Source of the DNA: JAYPUG01 sp038117265
GTDB taxonomy: Bacteria > Pseudomonadota > Alphaproteobacteria > UBA6615
Length of the DNA: 64,000 bases
Reading direction: 5' to 3'
Assembly: GCA_038117265.1 (NCBI GenBank)
Contig: JAYOFO010000003.1
Coordinates: forward strand, 55,869-119,868
Part shown: piece by piece, positions 1 through 9,315 of the stretch
How the letters are laid out: every line of letters starts with the position of its first letter
How positions within the stretch are numbered: the stretch's first letter is position 1
Translations under genes and position numbers: made by a program
The notes under the pieces: generated by a model
Database searches by the model: none
What the model was told of the DNA's origin: nothing
Seen by the model: the letters and a program-made list of their open reading frames with translations, nothing else

Positions 1-292
1 CCGTGCCGACGTAGAACGCCTCGCTCTGCGGCAGCTTGCGCGAGCTGACCTCGGGGAGCGGCATGACCTTCTGCGGGTCGCCAGCGGCCATCGCCTGACG
101 CGCGAAATAGTCGGCGTCCGCATAGTCGCCCTCGGAGTATTCGGCCTGTGCCAGCCGCAGGTAACCGGCAGCGAGCGCATTGTCGAAATCGGTGCTGTTT
201 GGGGTCATCTTCTGGGCCTTGCCCAGTTCCTGTCCCGCGCAGGCCGTCAGCGCGATCATCGCGGTAGCGGCGAGTAAGGCCTTCATGGTCAT
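1..292 (-). CDS. Outer-membrane lipoprotein, N-terminal part (runs off the window)
   Basis: The 3' end lies outside the window, so only about 97 residues are visible. The start is a lipoprotein signal peptide with lipobox LTAC, so the mature protein should be lipid-anchored at the Cys. After it come helical, tetratricopeptide-like stretches (AAGYLRLAQAEYSEGDY and ADYFARQAMAAG). This arrangement resembles the N-terminus of OmpA-family lipoproteins of Rhodospirillales, but the OmpA domain itself would lie off-window, so that name is inference. Two in-frame ATGs (292 and 286) are possible. I use the outer one because AGGGGA sits upstream of it. Positions 293-431 hold nothing I can identify. Confidence 0.7.
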   Translation of the reverse strand, partial: MTMKALLAATAMIALTACAGQELGKAQKMTPNSTDFDNALAAGYLRLAQAEYSEGDYADADYFARQAMAAGDPQKVMPLPEVSSRKLPQSEAFYVGT

Positions 293-431
293 GTCTGAGA
301 TATCCCCTTTTGTTTTCCAGCCGAACACATCGGACCTCTGTTCGAAGCCCGGATAGAACTCCCCCAACCGGGTATGCCCGATCGCGGCGATTGTAACAAA
401 GTAAAATTATTAGCCAAGTCGAACAGCGCGC

Positions 432-926
432 CTATTCGGCGTCTGCAAGGCACGCCGCGAACAGCGACAATGCCTCGGCGGCGAACCGCCACATGTTCTC
501 GCCCCGGTCGTCGCGCCCGGTCTCCAGCGTGCGCACCCGCGACACCGGCCCCGACACGGCAACGCAGGTGTGGCCGGCATCGTCGCCGTAGCGGTTGCCC
601 GACGGGCCGGCCGCGCCCGTCTCGGCGACGGCCCAAATCGTTCCCATGCGCGTGCGCACGGTCTCGGCCAGGAGCTGCGCGAAGGGCTCGCTGCTCGACC
701 GGATGCCCGCGGCGTCCATGTCCGCCTGGGTGATGCCGGCCAGGACTTCGCGCGACACGGTCGTGTAGGTAACGGCCCCGCCCACGAAATAGGCCGATGC
801 GCCGGGAACGGCGAGCAGCTGGGCCGCGACGAGACCGCCCGCCGACGTTTCGGCGACGGCGACCGTCTGTTTCCGCGCCTTCAGGATTTCGGCGATGGCG
901 GCGGTGTGTTCGACGAGTGACGTCAT
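432..926 (-). CDS. CinA C-terminal-domain protein (PncC-like)
   Basis: This 164-residue protein is a stand-alone CinA C-terminal domain, the fold of nicotinamide-nucleotide amidohydrolase (PncC), which deamidates NMN in pyridine-nucleotide recycling. The family signature AESCTGG appears here as AETSAGG near residue 26, followed by the conserved VPGASAYFVGGAVTYT. The residue usually assigned as the nucleophilic serine is Thr, with a Ser next to it, so activity is uncertain. The start ATG overlaps the stop of the upstream transporter (ATGA), so the two genes are probably cotranscribed. Confidence 0.8.
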   Translation of the reverse strand: MTSLVEHTAAIAEILKARKQTVAVAETSAGGLVAAQLLAVPGASAYFVGGAVTYTTVSREVLAGITQADMDAAGIRSSSEPFAQLLAETVRTRMGTIWAVAETGAAGPSGNRYGDDAGHTCVAVSGPVSRVRTLETGRDDRGENMWRFAAEALSLFAACLADAE

Positions 927-1822
927 TGGCTTTCCTCCCCGGCGCGCGCGCTTCGCCGCGCATCGGTCAACCGTACCGACAGAACCGCCGCGATGACCAG
1001 CCCCCCGCCGAGGATCTGGACGGGGCTCAGCGCCTCGCCCAGCGCCAGGAAGCCGAACAGCATGCTGGCCACGGGCTCGAGATTCATCGACAGCGAGGTC
1101 GGAACCGGACCGGCCAGCGACATGGCGATGAAGATCGTCACGATTGCGGCGGCATAGGCCATCGGGCCCAGGGCGAACGCCGTCCAGCCGGTTGCCGTGG
1201 ACGGCAGCGCGAAGTCTCCCGCGGCCCAGGTGATGACTGCGAAGATCGTCGTCGCCGAGACCATCATGTGGAGCGTCACGGGACGGGAATCGCCTTCGCC
1301 CACGACCCTGTTGTTCAGCACGATCACGGCGGTGATGCCGAGCGCGGCCATGGCGGCGAGCGCGACCCCGGCGAGCGACAGGTGCCCGCCCGTCACGTCG
1401 AGGGCGAGCGCCAGCCCGACGAAGGCGACAACGAGCGCTGCGGCCGTCGCCCATGTCGGTTGTGCGCGGCCGGTGACCCACATGTAGACGCTGGTGAGCA
1501 GCGGGAAGGTGTAGAAGATCAGGATCGCGAGCGCGACGGGGATGAACTGGATCGAGCCAAGAACGCCATAGGAATAGAGCGCGAGGATCGCGCCGATCCC
1601 CAACGCCGCGAGGCGCCGGCGCAGCGGCAGGTGCAGGCTGCGGCGCGCGAGAAGAAGGATCGTCAGCACCAGAAGCGCGGCCAGCGCGGATCGCAGGGTC
1701 AGGTAGCTCAGCGGGTTGGTGCCGCCCGCATAGGCCACCTTCGCCGCGGTCGTGTTGAACGCGAAGCCGATGGCCGCGGCACTCGCGAGCGCGGCGGCGA
1801 AGAGGGTGGTCTGGCGCGACAT
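923..1822 (-). CDS. DMT-superfamily (EamA) transporter
   Basis: A 299-residue integral membrane protein with about ten hydrophobic helices in two similar halves, the layout of EamA/RhaT-type drug/metabolite exporters. The second half carries the family-typical segment LSMNLEPVASMLFGFLALGE. The substrate cannot be read from sequence. It is translationally coupled to the CinA-like gene downstream. The start at 1822 (MSRQTTLF) begins directly with the first hydrophobic helix. The divergent amidase gene starts about 100 bases upstream, so both promoters must lie in that short gap. Confidence 0.85.
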   Translation of the reverse strand: MSRQTTLFAAALASAAAIGFAFNTTAAKVAYAGGTNPLSYLTLRSALAALLVLTILLLARRSLHLPLRRRLAALGIGAILALYSYGVLGSIQFIPVALAILIFYTFPLLTSVYMWVTGRAQPTWATAAALVVAFVGLALALDVTGGHLSLAGVALAAMAALGITAVIVLNNRVVGEGDSRPVTLHMMVSATTIFAVITWAAGDFALPSTATGWTAFALGPMAYAAAIVTIFIAMSLAGPVPTSLSMNLEPVASMLFGFLALGEALSPVQILGGGLVIAAVLSVRLTDARRSARAGEESQ

Positions 1823-1918
1823 GGTGGGCGTTTCGGTGGACCTTGCTCGGACGATGGGCGAGATTGAACAAAACGGGCCGTGCACACAACAGGCGCGGAG
1901 AAGCTGGGGAGAGCGGGA

Positions 1919-3355
1919 ATGGCCGGGTTCGCCGAATACGAGGATTACGACGCCGTCGGGTTGGCCGAACTGGTCGCGCACGGCGATGTGAGCGCCGAAG
2001 AGGTACTGGAGGCCGCGATCGTGCGTTGCGAGGCGCGCAATCCGGCGCTGAACGCGGTGGTCATGGAGCTCTACGACCACGGGCGCGCGATGGCGGCCGG
2101 CGACCTGCCGAAGTGGCCGCTGGCCGGCGCGCCCTACCTGATCAAGGATCTCGGCGCGACTATCGCGGGCACCGTGACCACGGGCGGCAGCCGGTTCATG
2201 ACGGATCTCGTCGCCGAGGCCGACAGCGAGACCGTGAAACGGCTCAAGGCCGCCGGCATGGCGATCTTCGGCAAGACCAACACCTGCGAGTTCGGCATGT
2301 CGATCACCTGCGAGCCGCAACTCTACGGCCCGACGCGCAACCCGTGGGACGATGCGGTGACGCCGGGCGGCTCGTCGGGCGGCGCGGCGTCGGCCGTGGC
2401 GGCGCGCATCGTGCCCGCGGCGCACGCCAGCGACGGGTTCGGCTCGATCCGAGTTCCGGCCTCGTGCTGCGGGCTCGTCGGCATGAAGCCGACGCGGGGG
2501 CGCAACTCGTTCTCGCCGGGGCTGGGCGAGCGCATGGGCGGCATCGTCGCCGAGCACACCGTCTCGATCACCGTGCGCGACCATGCTGCGATCCTCGATG
2601 CGACGGCGGGTCCCGCACCGGGCGATCCGTACTTCGCGCCGCCGCCGGCCCGGCCGTTCCTCGACGAGGCGCGGACCGATCCGGGTGCCCTGCGCATCGC
2701 CGTCAGCCATGGCGGGGCGACGGGCGCCAGGACCGATAGCGAGCATGCCCGCGTGCTCGACGAGACGGTCGCCATCCTGGAAGGCCTCGGCCACACGGTG
2801 GTGCCGGCGGACCCGCCGATCTCGAACGACGAGATGCAGGAAATCTTCCGCACCCTGATGGCCTCGAACGCGGCCCAGATCATCCGCATGCACCCGACCA
2901 AGGGACGGCTTCCCGAGCCGGGCGAGGTCGAGCGGGTGGTCGCGGCGACGGCCGAGAAGGGCGTGTCCGTCACCGGCTACGACGTGTTCCTGGCCCAGGC
3001 GCGCATGCACGCCGCCGCGCGCCGGCTCGCGGCCTTCTTCGCGGACCACGACGTGCTGCTGACGCCGGGGCTGGGCCACATGCCGCCCAAGCTCGGCTGG
3101 CTCGACATGATGATGGACGATGCCGATGCATACTGGGATCGGGTCGCGGCATTCTCGCCGTTCACCGTCTGGTTCAACCTGACCGGCAACCCGGCGATCA
3201 GCCTGCCGGTCGGCGCGACCGCGGAGGGCTTTCCGGTGTCGGTGCAGGCGGTGGGACGCTTCGCCGACGAGGCGACCCTGTTCCGGCTGTCCGCCCAGCT
3301 CGAGGCGGCCATGCCGTGGCGCGGGCGCGTGCCGCCGGGCCTGCCGCCGGTCTAG
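1919..3355 (+). CDS. Amidase-signature family hydrolase
   Basis: A 478-residue amidase-signature enzyme, which hydrolyses amide bonds with a Lys / cis-Ser / Ser triad. All three are visible: Lys76 in YLIKD, Ser152 in PGGSSGG and Ser176 in GSIRVPA. An ATG 39 bases further upstream is possible, but the start at 1919 follows GGGGAGAG and begins the family-like N-terminus. The gene converges with the amidase on the other strand and the two stop codons overlap by three bases. It is clearly more divergent than the two amidases downstream. The natural amide is unknown. Confidence 0.9.
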   Translation: MAGFAEYEDYDAVGLAELVAHGDVSAEEVLEAAIVRCEARNPALNAVVMELYDHGRAMAAGDLPKWPLAGAPYLIKDLGATIAGTVTTGGSRFMTDLVAEADSETVKRLKAAGMAIFGKTNTCEFGMSITCEPQLYGPTRNPWDDAVTPGGSSGGAASAVAARIVPAAHASDGFGSIRVPASCCGLVGMKPTRGRNSFSPGLGERMGGIVAEHTVSITVRDHAAILDATAGPAPGDPYFAPPPARPFLDEARTDPGALRIAVSHGGATGARTDSEHARVLDETVAILEGLGHTVVPADPPISNDEMQEIFRTLMASNAAQIIRMHPTKGRLPEPGEVERVVAATAEKGVSVTGYDVFLAQARMHAAARRLAAFFADHDVLLTPGLGHMPPKLGWLDMMMDDADAYWDRVAAFSPFTVWFNLTGNPAISLPVGATAEGFPVSVQAVGRFADEATLFRLSAQLEAAMPWRGRVPPGLPPV

Positions 3356-4764
3356 GCGTAGCCCGGCGCGGCCGCGAACGGCCGAACCTTCTCGAACGCG
3401 CGCGCCGCACGCAGGACCAGCGCGTCCTCCCAGTGCCGGCCGACGAGCTGGAAGGCGACCGGCAACCCTTCGTCGCCCAGCCCGCACGGTACCGAGCAGG
3501 CGGGCTGCTTGGTCAGGTTGAACGGGTAGGTGAAGGGGCACCATTCGACCCATTCGTGCATGCCGCGGTCGGGTGGCACGTTCGTGCCCACCGGGATCGC
3601 CTGCAGCGGCATCTGCGGGGTCAGCAACAGGTCGTAGTCCGCATGGAAGCGCGCCATCCGGTTCGCCAGTTCGACCCGCCCGGCATAGGCGCCGATCAGC
3701 TCGCTGGCCTTCAGCGCATCGCCGTCCCCGGCGATGGCGAGCAGACCCGGGTCCATCAGTTCGCGCTTGTCGGCGGGGGTCTGGTCGACCAGCCACGCGA
3801 CCGCGGCGGCCCAGATCGCCTCGATGATCGGGCGGGGCGGCGGGATGTCCGGGTCGGCCTCCTCGACGATGGCGCCGAGGTCGGCGAGCACCCTGGCCGC
3901 GTCGGCCAACGCCGCCGCGACATCGTCGTCGGCCCAGCCGTTTCCGCCCAGGGTCGGGCTGTAGGCGATCCGCACGCCCTCGATGCCCGCGTCGAGCGCG
4001 TTCAGGTAGTTCTCGGCCTGGGCGCTCGCCGGGGCCGCGTTCGGGTCGCGCGGGTCGGGCTTCGCCAGCACGTTCAGCATCATCGCCGCATCGGTGACCG
4101 TGCGGGTGATCGGCCCCATGTTGGCCAGGCTGCCGATATGGCCGGGTAGGGGATAGTTCGGCACCAGGCCGAAGGTCGGCTTGTGGCCGAACACGCCCGC
4201 GAAGGCCGCGGGGATGCGGATCGAGCCCGCCGCATCGGAGCCCTGGTGCAGCGGGCCCAGGAAGGCCGCCGCCGCCGCCGAGGCGCCGCCCGAAGAGCCG
4301 CCCGGCGTGCGTTCCGGGTTCCACGGGTTGCGCGTGATGCCCGTCAGCGGGCTGTCGGTGACGCCCTTCCAGCCGAACTCCGGCGTCGTCGTCTTGCCCG
4401 TCAGGACCGCGCCGGCCTCGCGCAGGCGCGCCGTCGCCGGCGCGTCCTCGTCCCACGGACCGTCCGGGTTCGACGTGCGCGAGCCGCGCAGGGTCGGCCA
4501 GCCCCTGGTCAGGGTCAGATCCTTGATCGAGGTCGGAACGCCGTCGAGCGCCGACAGGGGTTCACCGGCCTGCCAGCGCGCCTCGGATTCCGCCGCACTC
4601 GCGAGCGCGGCGTCTGGGTCGATCAAGCAGAAGCAGTTGAGCGCGGGGTTGTGCGCCTCGATCCGGTCGAGCACGGCCTGGGTCGCCTCGACCGGCGAGG
4701 CCTCGCCCTTGCCGTACAAATCGCTCAGATCGGCGGCGCTCAGCGCGGCGAGTTCCTTGGCCAT
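3352..4764 (-). CDS. Amidase-signature family hydrolase (tandem copy 2)
   Basis: A 470-residue amidase-signature protein with the catalytic Lys (TSIKDLT), cis-Ser (PGGSSGG) and Ser (GSIRIPA). It is very similar along its whole length to the next gene upstream (4785-6194), for instance in GWKGVTDSPLTG, TRNPWNPERTPGGSSGGAS and the C-terminal RPFAA-PPGYA-like end, so the pair arose by tandem duplication. It is the last gene of a four-gene operon with an aminotransferase and a dehydrogenase, which suggests release of an amino acid from an amide. The substrate is not known. Confidence 0.9.
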   Translation of the reverse strand: MAKELAALSAADLSDLYGKGEASPVEATQAVLDRIEAHNPALNCFCLIDPDAALASAAESEARWQAGEPLSALDGVPTSIKDLTLTRGWPTLRGSRTSNPDGPWDEDAPATARLREAGAVLTGKTTTPEFGWKGVTDSPLTGITRNPWNPERTPGGSSGGASAAAAAFLGPLHQGSDAAGSIRIPAAFAGVFGHKPTFGLVPNYPLPGHIGSLANMGPITRTVTDAAMMLNVLAKPDPRDPNAAPASAQAENYLNALDAGIEGVRIAYSPTLGGNGWADDDVAAALADAARVLADLGAIVEEADPDIPPPRPIIEAIWAAAVAWLVDQTPADKRELMDPGLLAIAGDGDALKASELIGAYAGRVELANRMARFHADYDLLLTPQMPLQAIPVGTNVPPDRGMHEWVEWCPFTYPFNLTKQPACSVPCGLGDEGLPVAFQLVGRHWEDALVLRAARAFEKVRPFAAAPGYA

Positions 4765-4784
4765 GGCGTTCTCCGTGTCGGTGG

Positions 4785-6194
4785 CTAGGCGTAGCCGGGC
4801 GGGGCCGCGAACGGCCGCACGCGTTCGTAGGCGCGCGCGGCGCGCAGCACGGTCGTCTCGTCCCAGTGCCGGCTGACCAGCTGAAACGCGACCGGCATGC
4901 CCTCGTCGCCGAGCCCGCAGGGCACCGACGCGGCGGGCTGTTTGGTCATGTTGAACGGGTAGGTGAAGGGCGACCATTCGGCCCATTCGCCGCTGTCCTG
5001 GCCCGGCGCGCGGTACTCGCCCGCGGCGAAGGCCTCCAGCGGCATGGTCGGGGTGATCATCAGATCGTAGTCGGCCATGAAGATCGACAGCGCCGTCCCC
5101 AGCTCGCCGACGCCGGCATAGGCGCCGATCAAGTCCATCGCGTCGAACCGCGCGCCGTACGCGGCGATGGCCGCCAGGCCGGGATCGACGACCGCGCGCT
5201 GTTCTTCGGTCATCTGTTCGAGGATCCAGCGGTCGGCGGTCGACCAGATGACGTCGATCAGGTGCCGGTAGTCGGGCAATTCGGGTTCGGCCTCGACCAC
5301 CTCGGCGCCGAGTTCGCGATAGACCTCGACCGCCGCATCGACGGCGGCGCGCACGTCGTCGTCGGCCCAGCCGTATCCCCCAAGGGTCGGTGCGTAGGCG
5401 ATCTTCTTGCCCTTCACGCCGTCCTCGATGCCCGCGCGCCAATCGCGCCCCTGCACCGGTGCGATGGCGTAGTCGCGCGGGTCGGGCCGGTCGGAGAACA
5501 CCGTCAGCAGAAGGGCGGCATCGGCGACCGTGCGCGCGATCGGGCCGAAATTCGCCATGTCGCCGATGTGCGGTGCGCGCGGATAATTGGGCACCAGCCC
5601 GAACGTCGCCTTGATGCCGAACACGCCCGCGAACGCCGCGGGAATGCGGATCGAACCCGCGCCGTCCGAGGCCTGGTGCAGCGGACCCATGAAGGCCGCG
5701 CACGCCGCCGAGGCGCCGCCCGAAGAGCCGCCGGGCGTGCGTTCCGGGTTCCACGGGTTGCGCGTGACGCCGGTCAGCGGGCTGTCGGTCACGCCCTTCC
5801 AGCCGAATTCGGGCGTGGCCGTCTTGCCGGTCAGCACCGCATTGTGGCGGCGCAGCGCACCGACGACCGGCGCGTCGAGATCCTGGAGCGCGTCGGGGTT
5901 CGAGGTGCGCGAGCCGCGCATCGTCGGCCAGCCGGCCGTCGGCGTCAGGTCCTTGATCGAGACCGGGATGCCGTCGATCAGGCCTTCGGGTTTTCCCTTG
6001 GCCCAGCGCGCCTCCGAAGCTTTCGCCAGATCGCGGGTGGTGTCGGGGTCGAGATGGATGAAGGCGTTCAGCGTGCCGTTGTGCCGCTCGATCTGGTCCA
6101 GCACCGCGTCGGCGACCTCCACCGGCGACGCCTGCTTGCTGGCATAGAGGTCGAGGAGTTCGCCCGCCGTGGCGCGGATCAGGTCGTTGGTCAT
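4785..6194 (-). CDS. Amidase-signature family hydrolase (tandem copy 1)
   Basis: A 469-residue amidase-signature enzyme, paralogue of the adjacent downstream gene, with intact Lys / cis-Ser / Ser motifs (VSIKDLT, PGGSSGG, GSIRIPA). Only 20 bases separate the two copies and 13 bases separate it from the aminotransferase upstream, so they form one transcription unit. Differences between the copies cluster outside the catalytic core, for example around the SNPD motif and in the segment after PDPRD, so they may have split substrates. Predicted cytoplasmic, with no signal peptide. Confidence 0.9.
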   Translation of the reverse strand: MTNDLIRATAGELLDLYASKQASPVEVADAVLDQIERHNGTLNAFIHLDPDTTRDLAKASEARWAKGKPEGLIDGIPVSIKDLTPTAGWPTMRGSRTSNPDALQDLDAPVVGALRRHNAVLTGKTATPEFGWKGVTDSPLTGVTRNPWNPERTPGGSSGGASAACAAFMGPLHQASDGAGSIRIPAAFAGVFGIKATFGLVPNYPRAPHIGDMANFGPIARTVADAALLLTVFSDRPDPRDYAIAPVQGRDWRAGIEDGVKGKKIAYAPTLGGYGWADDDVRAAVDAAVEVYRELGAEVVEAEPELPDYRHLIDVIWSTADRWILEQMTEEQRAVVDPGLAAIAAYGARFDAMDLIGAYAGVGELGTALSIFMADYDLMITPTMPLEAFAAGEYRAPGQDSGEWAEWSPFTYPFNMTKQPAASVPCGLGDEGMPVAFQLVSRHWDETTVLRAARAYERVRPFAAPPGYA

Positions 6195-6207
6195 GGCATC
6201 CTGGGGA

Positions 6208-7608
6208 TCATGTTGCGGCCAGGCCGCGCTCGCGCACCATCTCGAGCGTGTCGTCCAGCGCCAGGCGGAACCGCGCGATCATCTCGGCGATTTCCTCCGC
6301 CGTGATGATCAGCGGCGGGCAGAACGAGATGGTGTCGCCGATCGCGCGCACGATCAGGCCGTGGTCCTCGGCGCGCTGGTTGCAGAAGGGGCCGACGCCG
6401 TCGGCGGGGTCGAAGGCCGGGCCGCGCGCCTTGTCGCGCACCAGCTCGACGCCGGCGACCAGGCCCTTGCCGCGCACCTCGCCGACCAGCGGGTGGTCGA
6501 GCAGCGCGCGCAGCCCGCCCTGGAAGTGCGGCTCCATCGCCCGCACATGGCCGACGATGTCGTCGTCCTCGTAGATGCGCAGCGCCTCGCGCGCGACGGC
6601 GGCCGAGACCGGGTGACCGGAATAGGTGAAGCTGAGGCCGAAGACGCCGACCCGGTCGCTTTCGGCGGCAATGGCGTCGAACACGCGGGCGTTCACCATC
6701 AGCGCCGAGATTGGCAGATAGGCGCTCGACAGGCCCTTGGCGCAGACCAGCATGTCGGGCTCGAGCCCCATGGTCGTGGTGCCGAACATGTTGCCGGTGC
6801 GCCCGAACCCCGTGATCACCTCGTCCGACACCAGCAGCACGTCGTGCTTGCGCAGGACGGCCTGCACCTTGGCGTAATAGGTCGGCGGCGGCACGATGAC
6901 GCCGCCCGAGCCCATGATCGGCTCGGTGAAGAACGCGCCGACCGTGTCCGGCCCCTCGGCCTCGATCAGCGAATCGAGTTCGTCGGCGAGCCGCGTCGCG
7001 AAATCCTCTTCGCTCTCGCCGGGCTCGGCGTTGCGGTAATGGTGCGGCGCGGTGACGTGGAGGAAGCCGTCGAGCGGCAGGCCGAACGACGCGTGGTTGT
7101 AGTACATGCCCGAGAGGCTGGCCGACGCGATGGTATTGCCGTGGTAGGCGCGCTGGTGGGCGATGATCTTGCGCTTCTCGGGCTTGCCCACGGCCGCCCA
7201 GTAGTACCAGACGATCCGCGCGGCGCTGTCGTTGCCTTCCGAGCCCGAATTGGCGAACCAGATCTTCGACATCGGCACCGGCGCGATCTCGAGCAGCTTC
7301 TCCGCCAGCTCGATAACCGGCGAATGGCTCTTGTGGTTCGTCAGGTGATAGTAGGGCAGGCGCGCCATCTGCGCGGCCGCGGCGTCGACCAGGCGCTGCT
7401 GGCCGTAGCCGAGCGAGAGGCACCACAGCCCCGACATACCCTCGATGTAGCGCTTGCCGTGGATGTCGGTGACCCAGACGCCCTCGCCATGCTCGATCAC
7501 CACCGGCCCCTTCTCGAGATGGGCCTTGAGGTTGGTCAGCGGATGGATGACCGACGCGGCGTCGCGCGCCTCGGGCGAGTTCGGTCGCGGGGCTGTGTCG
7601 TCCGGCAT
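6208..7608 (-). CDS. Class III (omega-amino acid type) PLP aminotransferase
   Basis: A 466-residue class III aminotransferase. SGSEGND (121-127) binds the cofactor phosphate, DEV (262-264) holds the pyridine ring, and Lys291 in LVCAKGLSSAYLPISA forms the Schiff base. The N-terminus (IHPLTNLKAH, WVTDIHGKRYIEG) is like omega-amino acid:pyruvate and putrescine:pyruvate transaminases. It sits between a 3-hydroxyisobutyrate-type dehydrogenase and two amidases. A role in transaminating a beta- or omega-amino acid released by the amidases is inference. Confidence 0.9.
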   Translation of the reverse strand: MPDDTAPRPNSPEARDAASVIHPLTNLKAHLEKGPVVIEHGEGVWVTDIHGKRYIEGMSGLWCLSLGYGQQRLVDAAAAQMARLPYYHLTNHKSHSPVIELAEKLLEIAPVPMSKIWFANSGSEGNDSAARIVWYYWAAVGKPEKRKIIAHQRAYHGNTIASASLSGMYYNHASFGLPLDGFLHVTAPHHYRNAEPGESEEDFATRLADELDSLIEAEGPDTVGAFFTEPIMGSGGVIVPPPTYYAKVQAVLRKHDVLLVSDEVITGFGRTGNMFGTTTMGLEPDMLVCAKGLSSAYLPISALMVNARVFDAIAAESDRVGVFGLSFTYSGHPVSAAVAREALRIYEDDDIVGHVRAMEPHFQGGLRALLDHPLVGEVRGKGLVAGVELVRDKARGPAFDPADGVGPFCNQRAEDHGLIVRAIGDTISFCPPLIITAEEIAEMIARFRLALDDTLEMVRERGLAAT

Positions 7609-7626
7609 GGTAGTCTCCCCGTGCGG

Positions 7627-8565
7627 CTACTCGGCCGCGTCCTGCAGGCCGTCCGAGACCTCGACATTCTCGGGCGCGATCTCGTAGCCCGCGGCGGCGG
7701 CCTGCATCTTGATGAGCGCGGCGAAGTCGTCCTCGCCATGACCCAGCCCGATCAGCGCCTGCACCATCTCGCGGGTCAGGTTGGTGATCGGCATCGGCAC
7801 CTCGAGCGCGCGGGCCTCGGCCAGCGCCAGGTCGAGGTCCTTGCGCAGCATCTTCGAGGTGTGGGTCGCGGTGTAGTCGAGGTTCACCAGGGCGGGCGCC
7901 TTGTAGTTGGTGAAGATCGAGGCCATCGCGCTCTTGTTGAAGTAGTTGAGGAAGTCGGCGCGCTTGATGCCGCCCTTCTCGCAGAGCACCGTGATCTCGG
8001 CCAGGCACTGGGCGACGACGCCGAGCATGACGTTGTGGGCCAGCTTGGCCAGCCGCGAGGAATCGCCCTCGCCGATATAGGTCTCGGCGCGGCCGAGCTC
8101 GGCGATGTAGGGGCGCGCGGTCTCGTAGGCCTCGCGCGCACCGGATACGCCCAGCGTCGCCTTGCCCGCGGCCACGGCGTGGCCGTTGCCGCTGATCGGG
8201 GCGGCCAGGAACTGCACGCTCTTAGCCTCGCAGGCGGCGCGGATCTCGGCCGATGCCTCGAGCGAGACGGTCGAGCTGTCAGAGATGATCTTGGGCAGCT
8301 TGTTGCCCGATAGAACGCCGTCGGGGCCCGTGGTGACCTCGCGGAACGCATTGTCGTCGGTGACGATGGTGAAGACGATGTCGCGGTCGCCCAGGTCGGC
8401 GGGACATGCCACCACCTCGACGCCCAGCGGCTCGGCCTTCGCCGCCGTGCGGTTGTAGACCTTCACGTCCGCGCCGGCCCGGATCAGGCGGTCGGCCATC
8501 GGGTATCCCATCTTGCCGGTGCCGATCCAGCCGATCGTGTGTGACTTGAGGCTGTCGCCTGCCAT
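7627..8565 (-). CDS. Beta-hydroxyacid dehydrogenase (3-hydroxyisobutyrate dehydrogenase-like)
   Basis: A 312-residue NAD(P)-dependent beta-hydroxyacid dehydrogenase. The Rossmann motif GTGKMG lies near residue 16. The family substrate loop APISGNGHAVAAGKATL corresponds to the usual PVSGG segment, and KLAHNVM supplies the catalytic Lys. It is first in the operon with the aminotransferase and two amidases. If the aminotransferase makes a semialdehyde, this enzyme could interconvert it with the hydroxyacid. The ATG at 8565 follows GGAGAG. The divergent ChaC-like gene starts about 100 bases away. Confidence 0.88.
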   Translation of the reverse strand: MAGDSLKSHTIGWIGTGKMGYPMADRLIRAGADVKVYNRTAAKAEPLGVEVVACPADLGDRDIVFTIVTDDNAFREVTTGPDGVLSGNKLPKIISDSSTVSLEASAEIRAACEAKSVQFLAAPISGNGHAVAAGKATLGVSGAREAYETARPYIAELGRAETYIGEGDSSRLAKLAHNVMLGVVAQCLAEITVLCEKGGIKRADFLNYFNKSAMASIFTNYKAPALVNLDYTATHTSKMLRKDLDLALAEARALEVPMPITNLTREMVQALIGLGHGEDDFAALIKMQAAAAGYEIAPENVEVSDGLQDAAE

Positions 8566-8667
8566 GGACTCTCTCCTCGGGGTTCGCTGTTTGCGTGCAA
8601 CATTACAGGAGCCGCGTTATACGGTCCCGTGTTTCTCGCCGTTTTAGCCATTTCGTCACCGCTCGTC

Positions 8668-9315
8668 ATGCTCGCAGAGCCCGTCAATCCGCCGCCCACC
8701 TCGTTCCGCGAATGGAGCGACGAGGAGCGCAACGCCAATCTGCGCAAGACGCTGGCCGGCGCGCCGGATCCGGACGCGCTGTGGGTCTTCGGGGCCGGCT
8801 CGCTGATCTGGGATCTGCGGTTCGAGGCGGCAGAGGCGCGCCCCGCGACGCTGACGAGGTATCGCCGCGCCTTCAGCTTCTGGACCATCCGCTCGCGCGG
8901 CTCGTTCGCGTATCCGGGGCTGGGCCTGGCGCTGGAGCCGGGCGGCACGTGCGCCGGCGTCGCCTTCCGGGTGCCGGAGGCGGGCCGGGCGGAGATTCTG
9001 GACGCGTTGTGGCGGCGCGAGATGGCCGGCGGCGTCTACGTGCCGACCTGGGCGGAGGCCGAGACCGGGGCCGGCCCGATCCGGGCGCTGGGCTTCGTCG
9101 CCAACCGCCAGCACCGCAACTATGCCGGAATCCTGCCCATCGAGGAGTCCGCCCGCATCATCGCCACGGCGCGCGGCACGCGCGGCACCTGCCACGAGTA
9201 CCTGTCGCTGCTCGTCGACGCGCTCGCGCGCCTCGGGCTCGACTGTCCCGAGACTATCGCGCTGCACGATCGCGTGCAGGCCGAACTGGCGCTGCTGGGC
9301 GAGGGGGCCGCATGA
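8668..9315 (+). CDS. ChaC-like gamma-glutamylcyclotransferase
   Basis: A 215-residue protein of the ChaC group, which cleaves glutathione to 5-oxoproline and Cys-Gly. The substrate loop reads FGAGSLIWD (family YGSLIW), and the putative catalytic Glu is in LWRREM. Other family segments are TRYRRAFSFW and ANRQHRNYAG. A GTG 39 bases upstream would add 13 hydrophobic residues. I prefer the ATG at 8668, though neither start has a clear ribosome site. The stop overlaps the next ATG (ATGA), so the methyltransferase downstream is coupled. Confidence 0.82.
   Translation: MLAEPVNPPPTSFREWSDEERNANLRKTLAGAPDPDALWVFGAGSLIWDLRFEAAEARPATLTRYRRAFSFWTIRSRGSFAYPGLGLALEPGGTCAGVAFRVPEAGRAEILDALWRREMAGGVYVPTWAEAETGAGPIRALGFVANRQHRNYAGILPIEESARIIATARGTRGTCHEYLSLLVDALARLGLDCPETIALHDRVQAELALLGEGAA

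Noticed and set aside
923..4456. Long minus-strand open frame joining the DMT transporter to upstream sequence
   Set aside because: Only the last 299 codons are a transporter. The rest is antisense to the plus-strand amidase and an alternate frame of the minus-strand amidase at 3352-4764.
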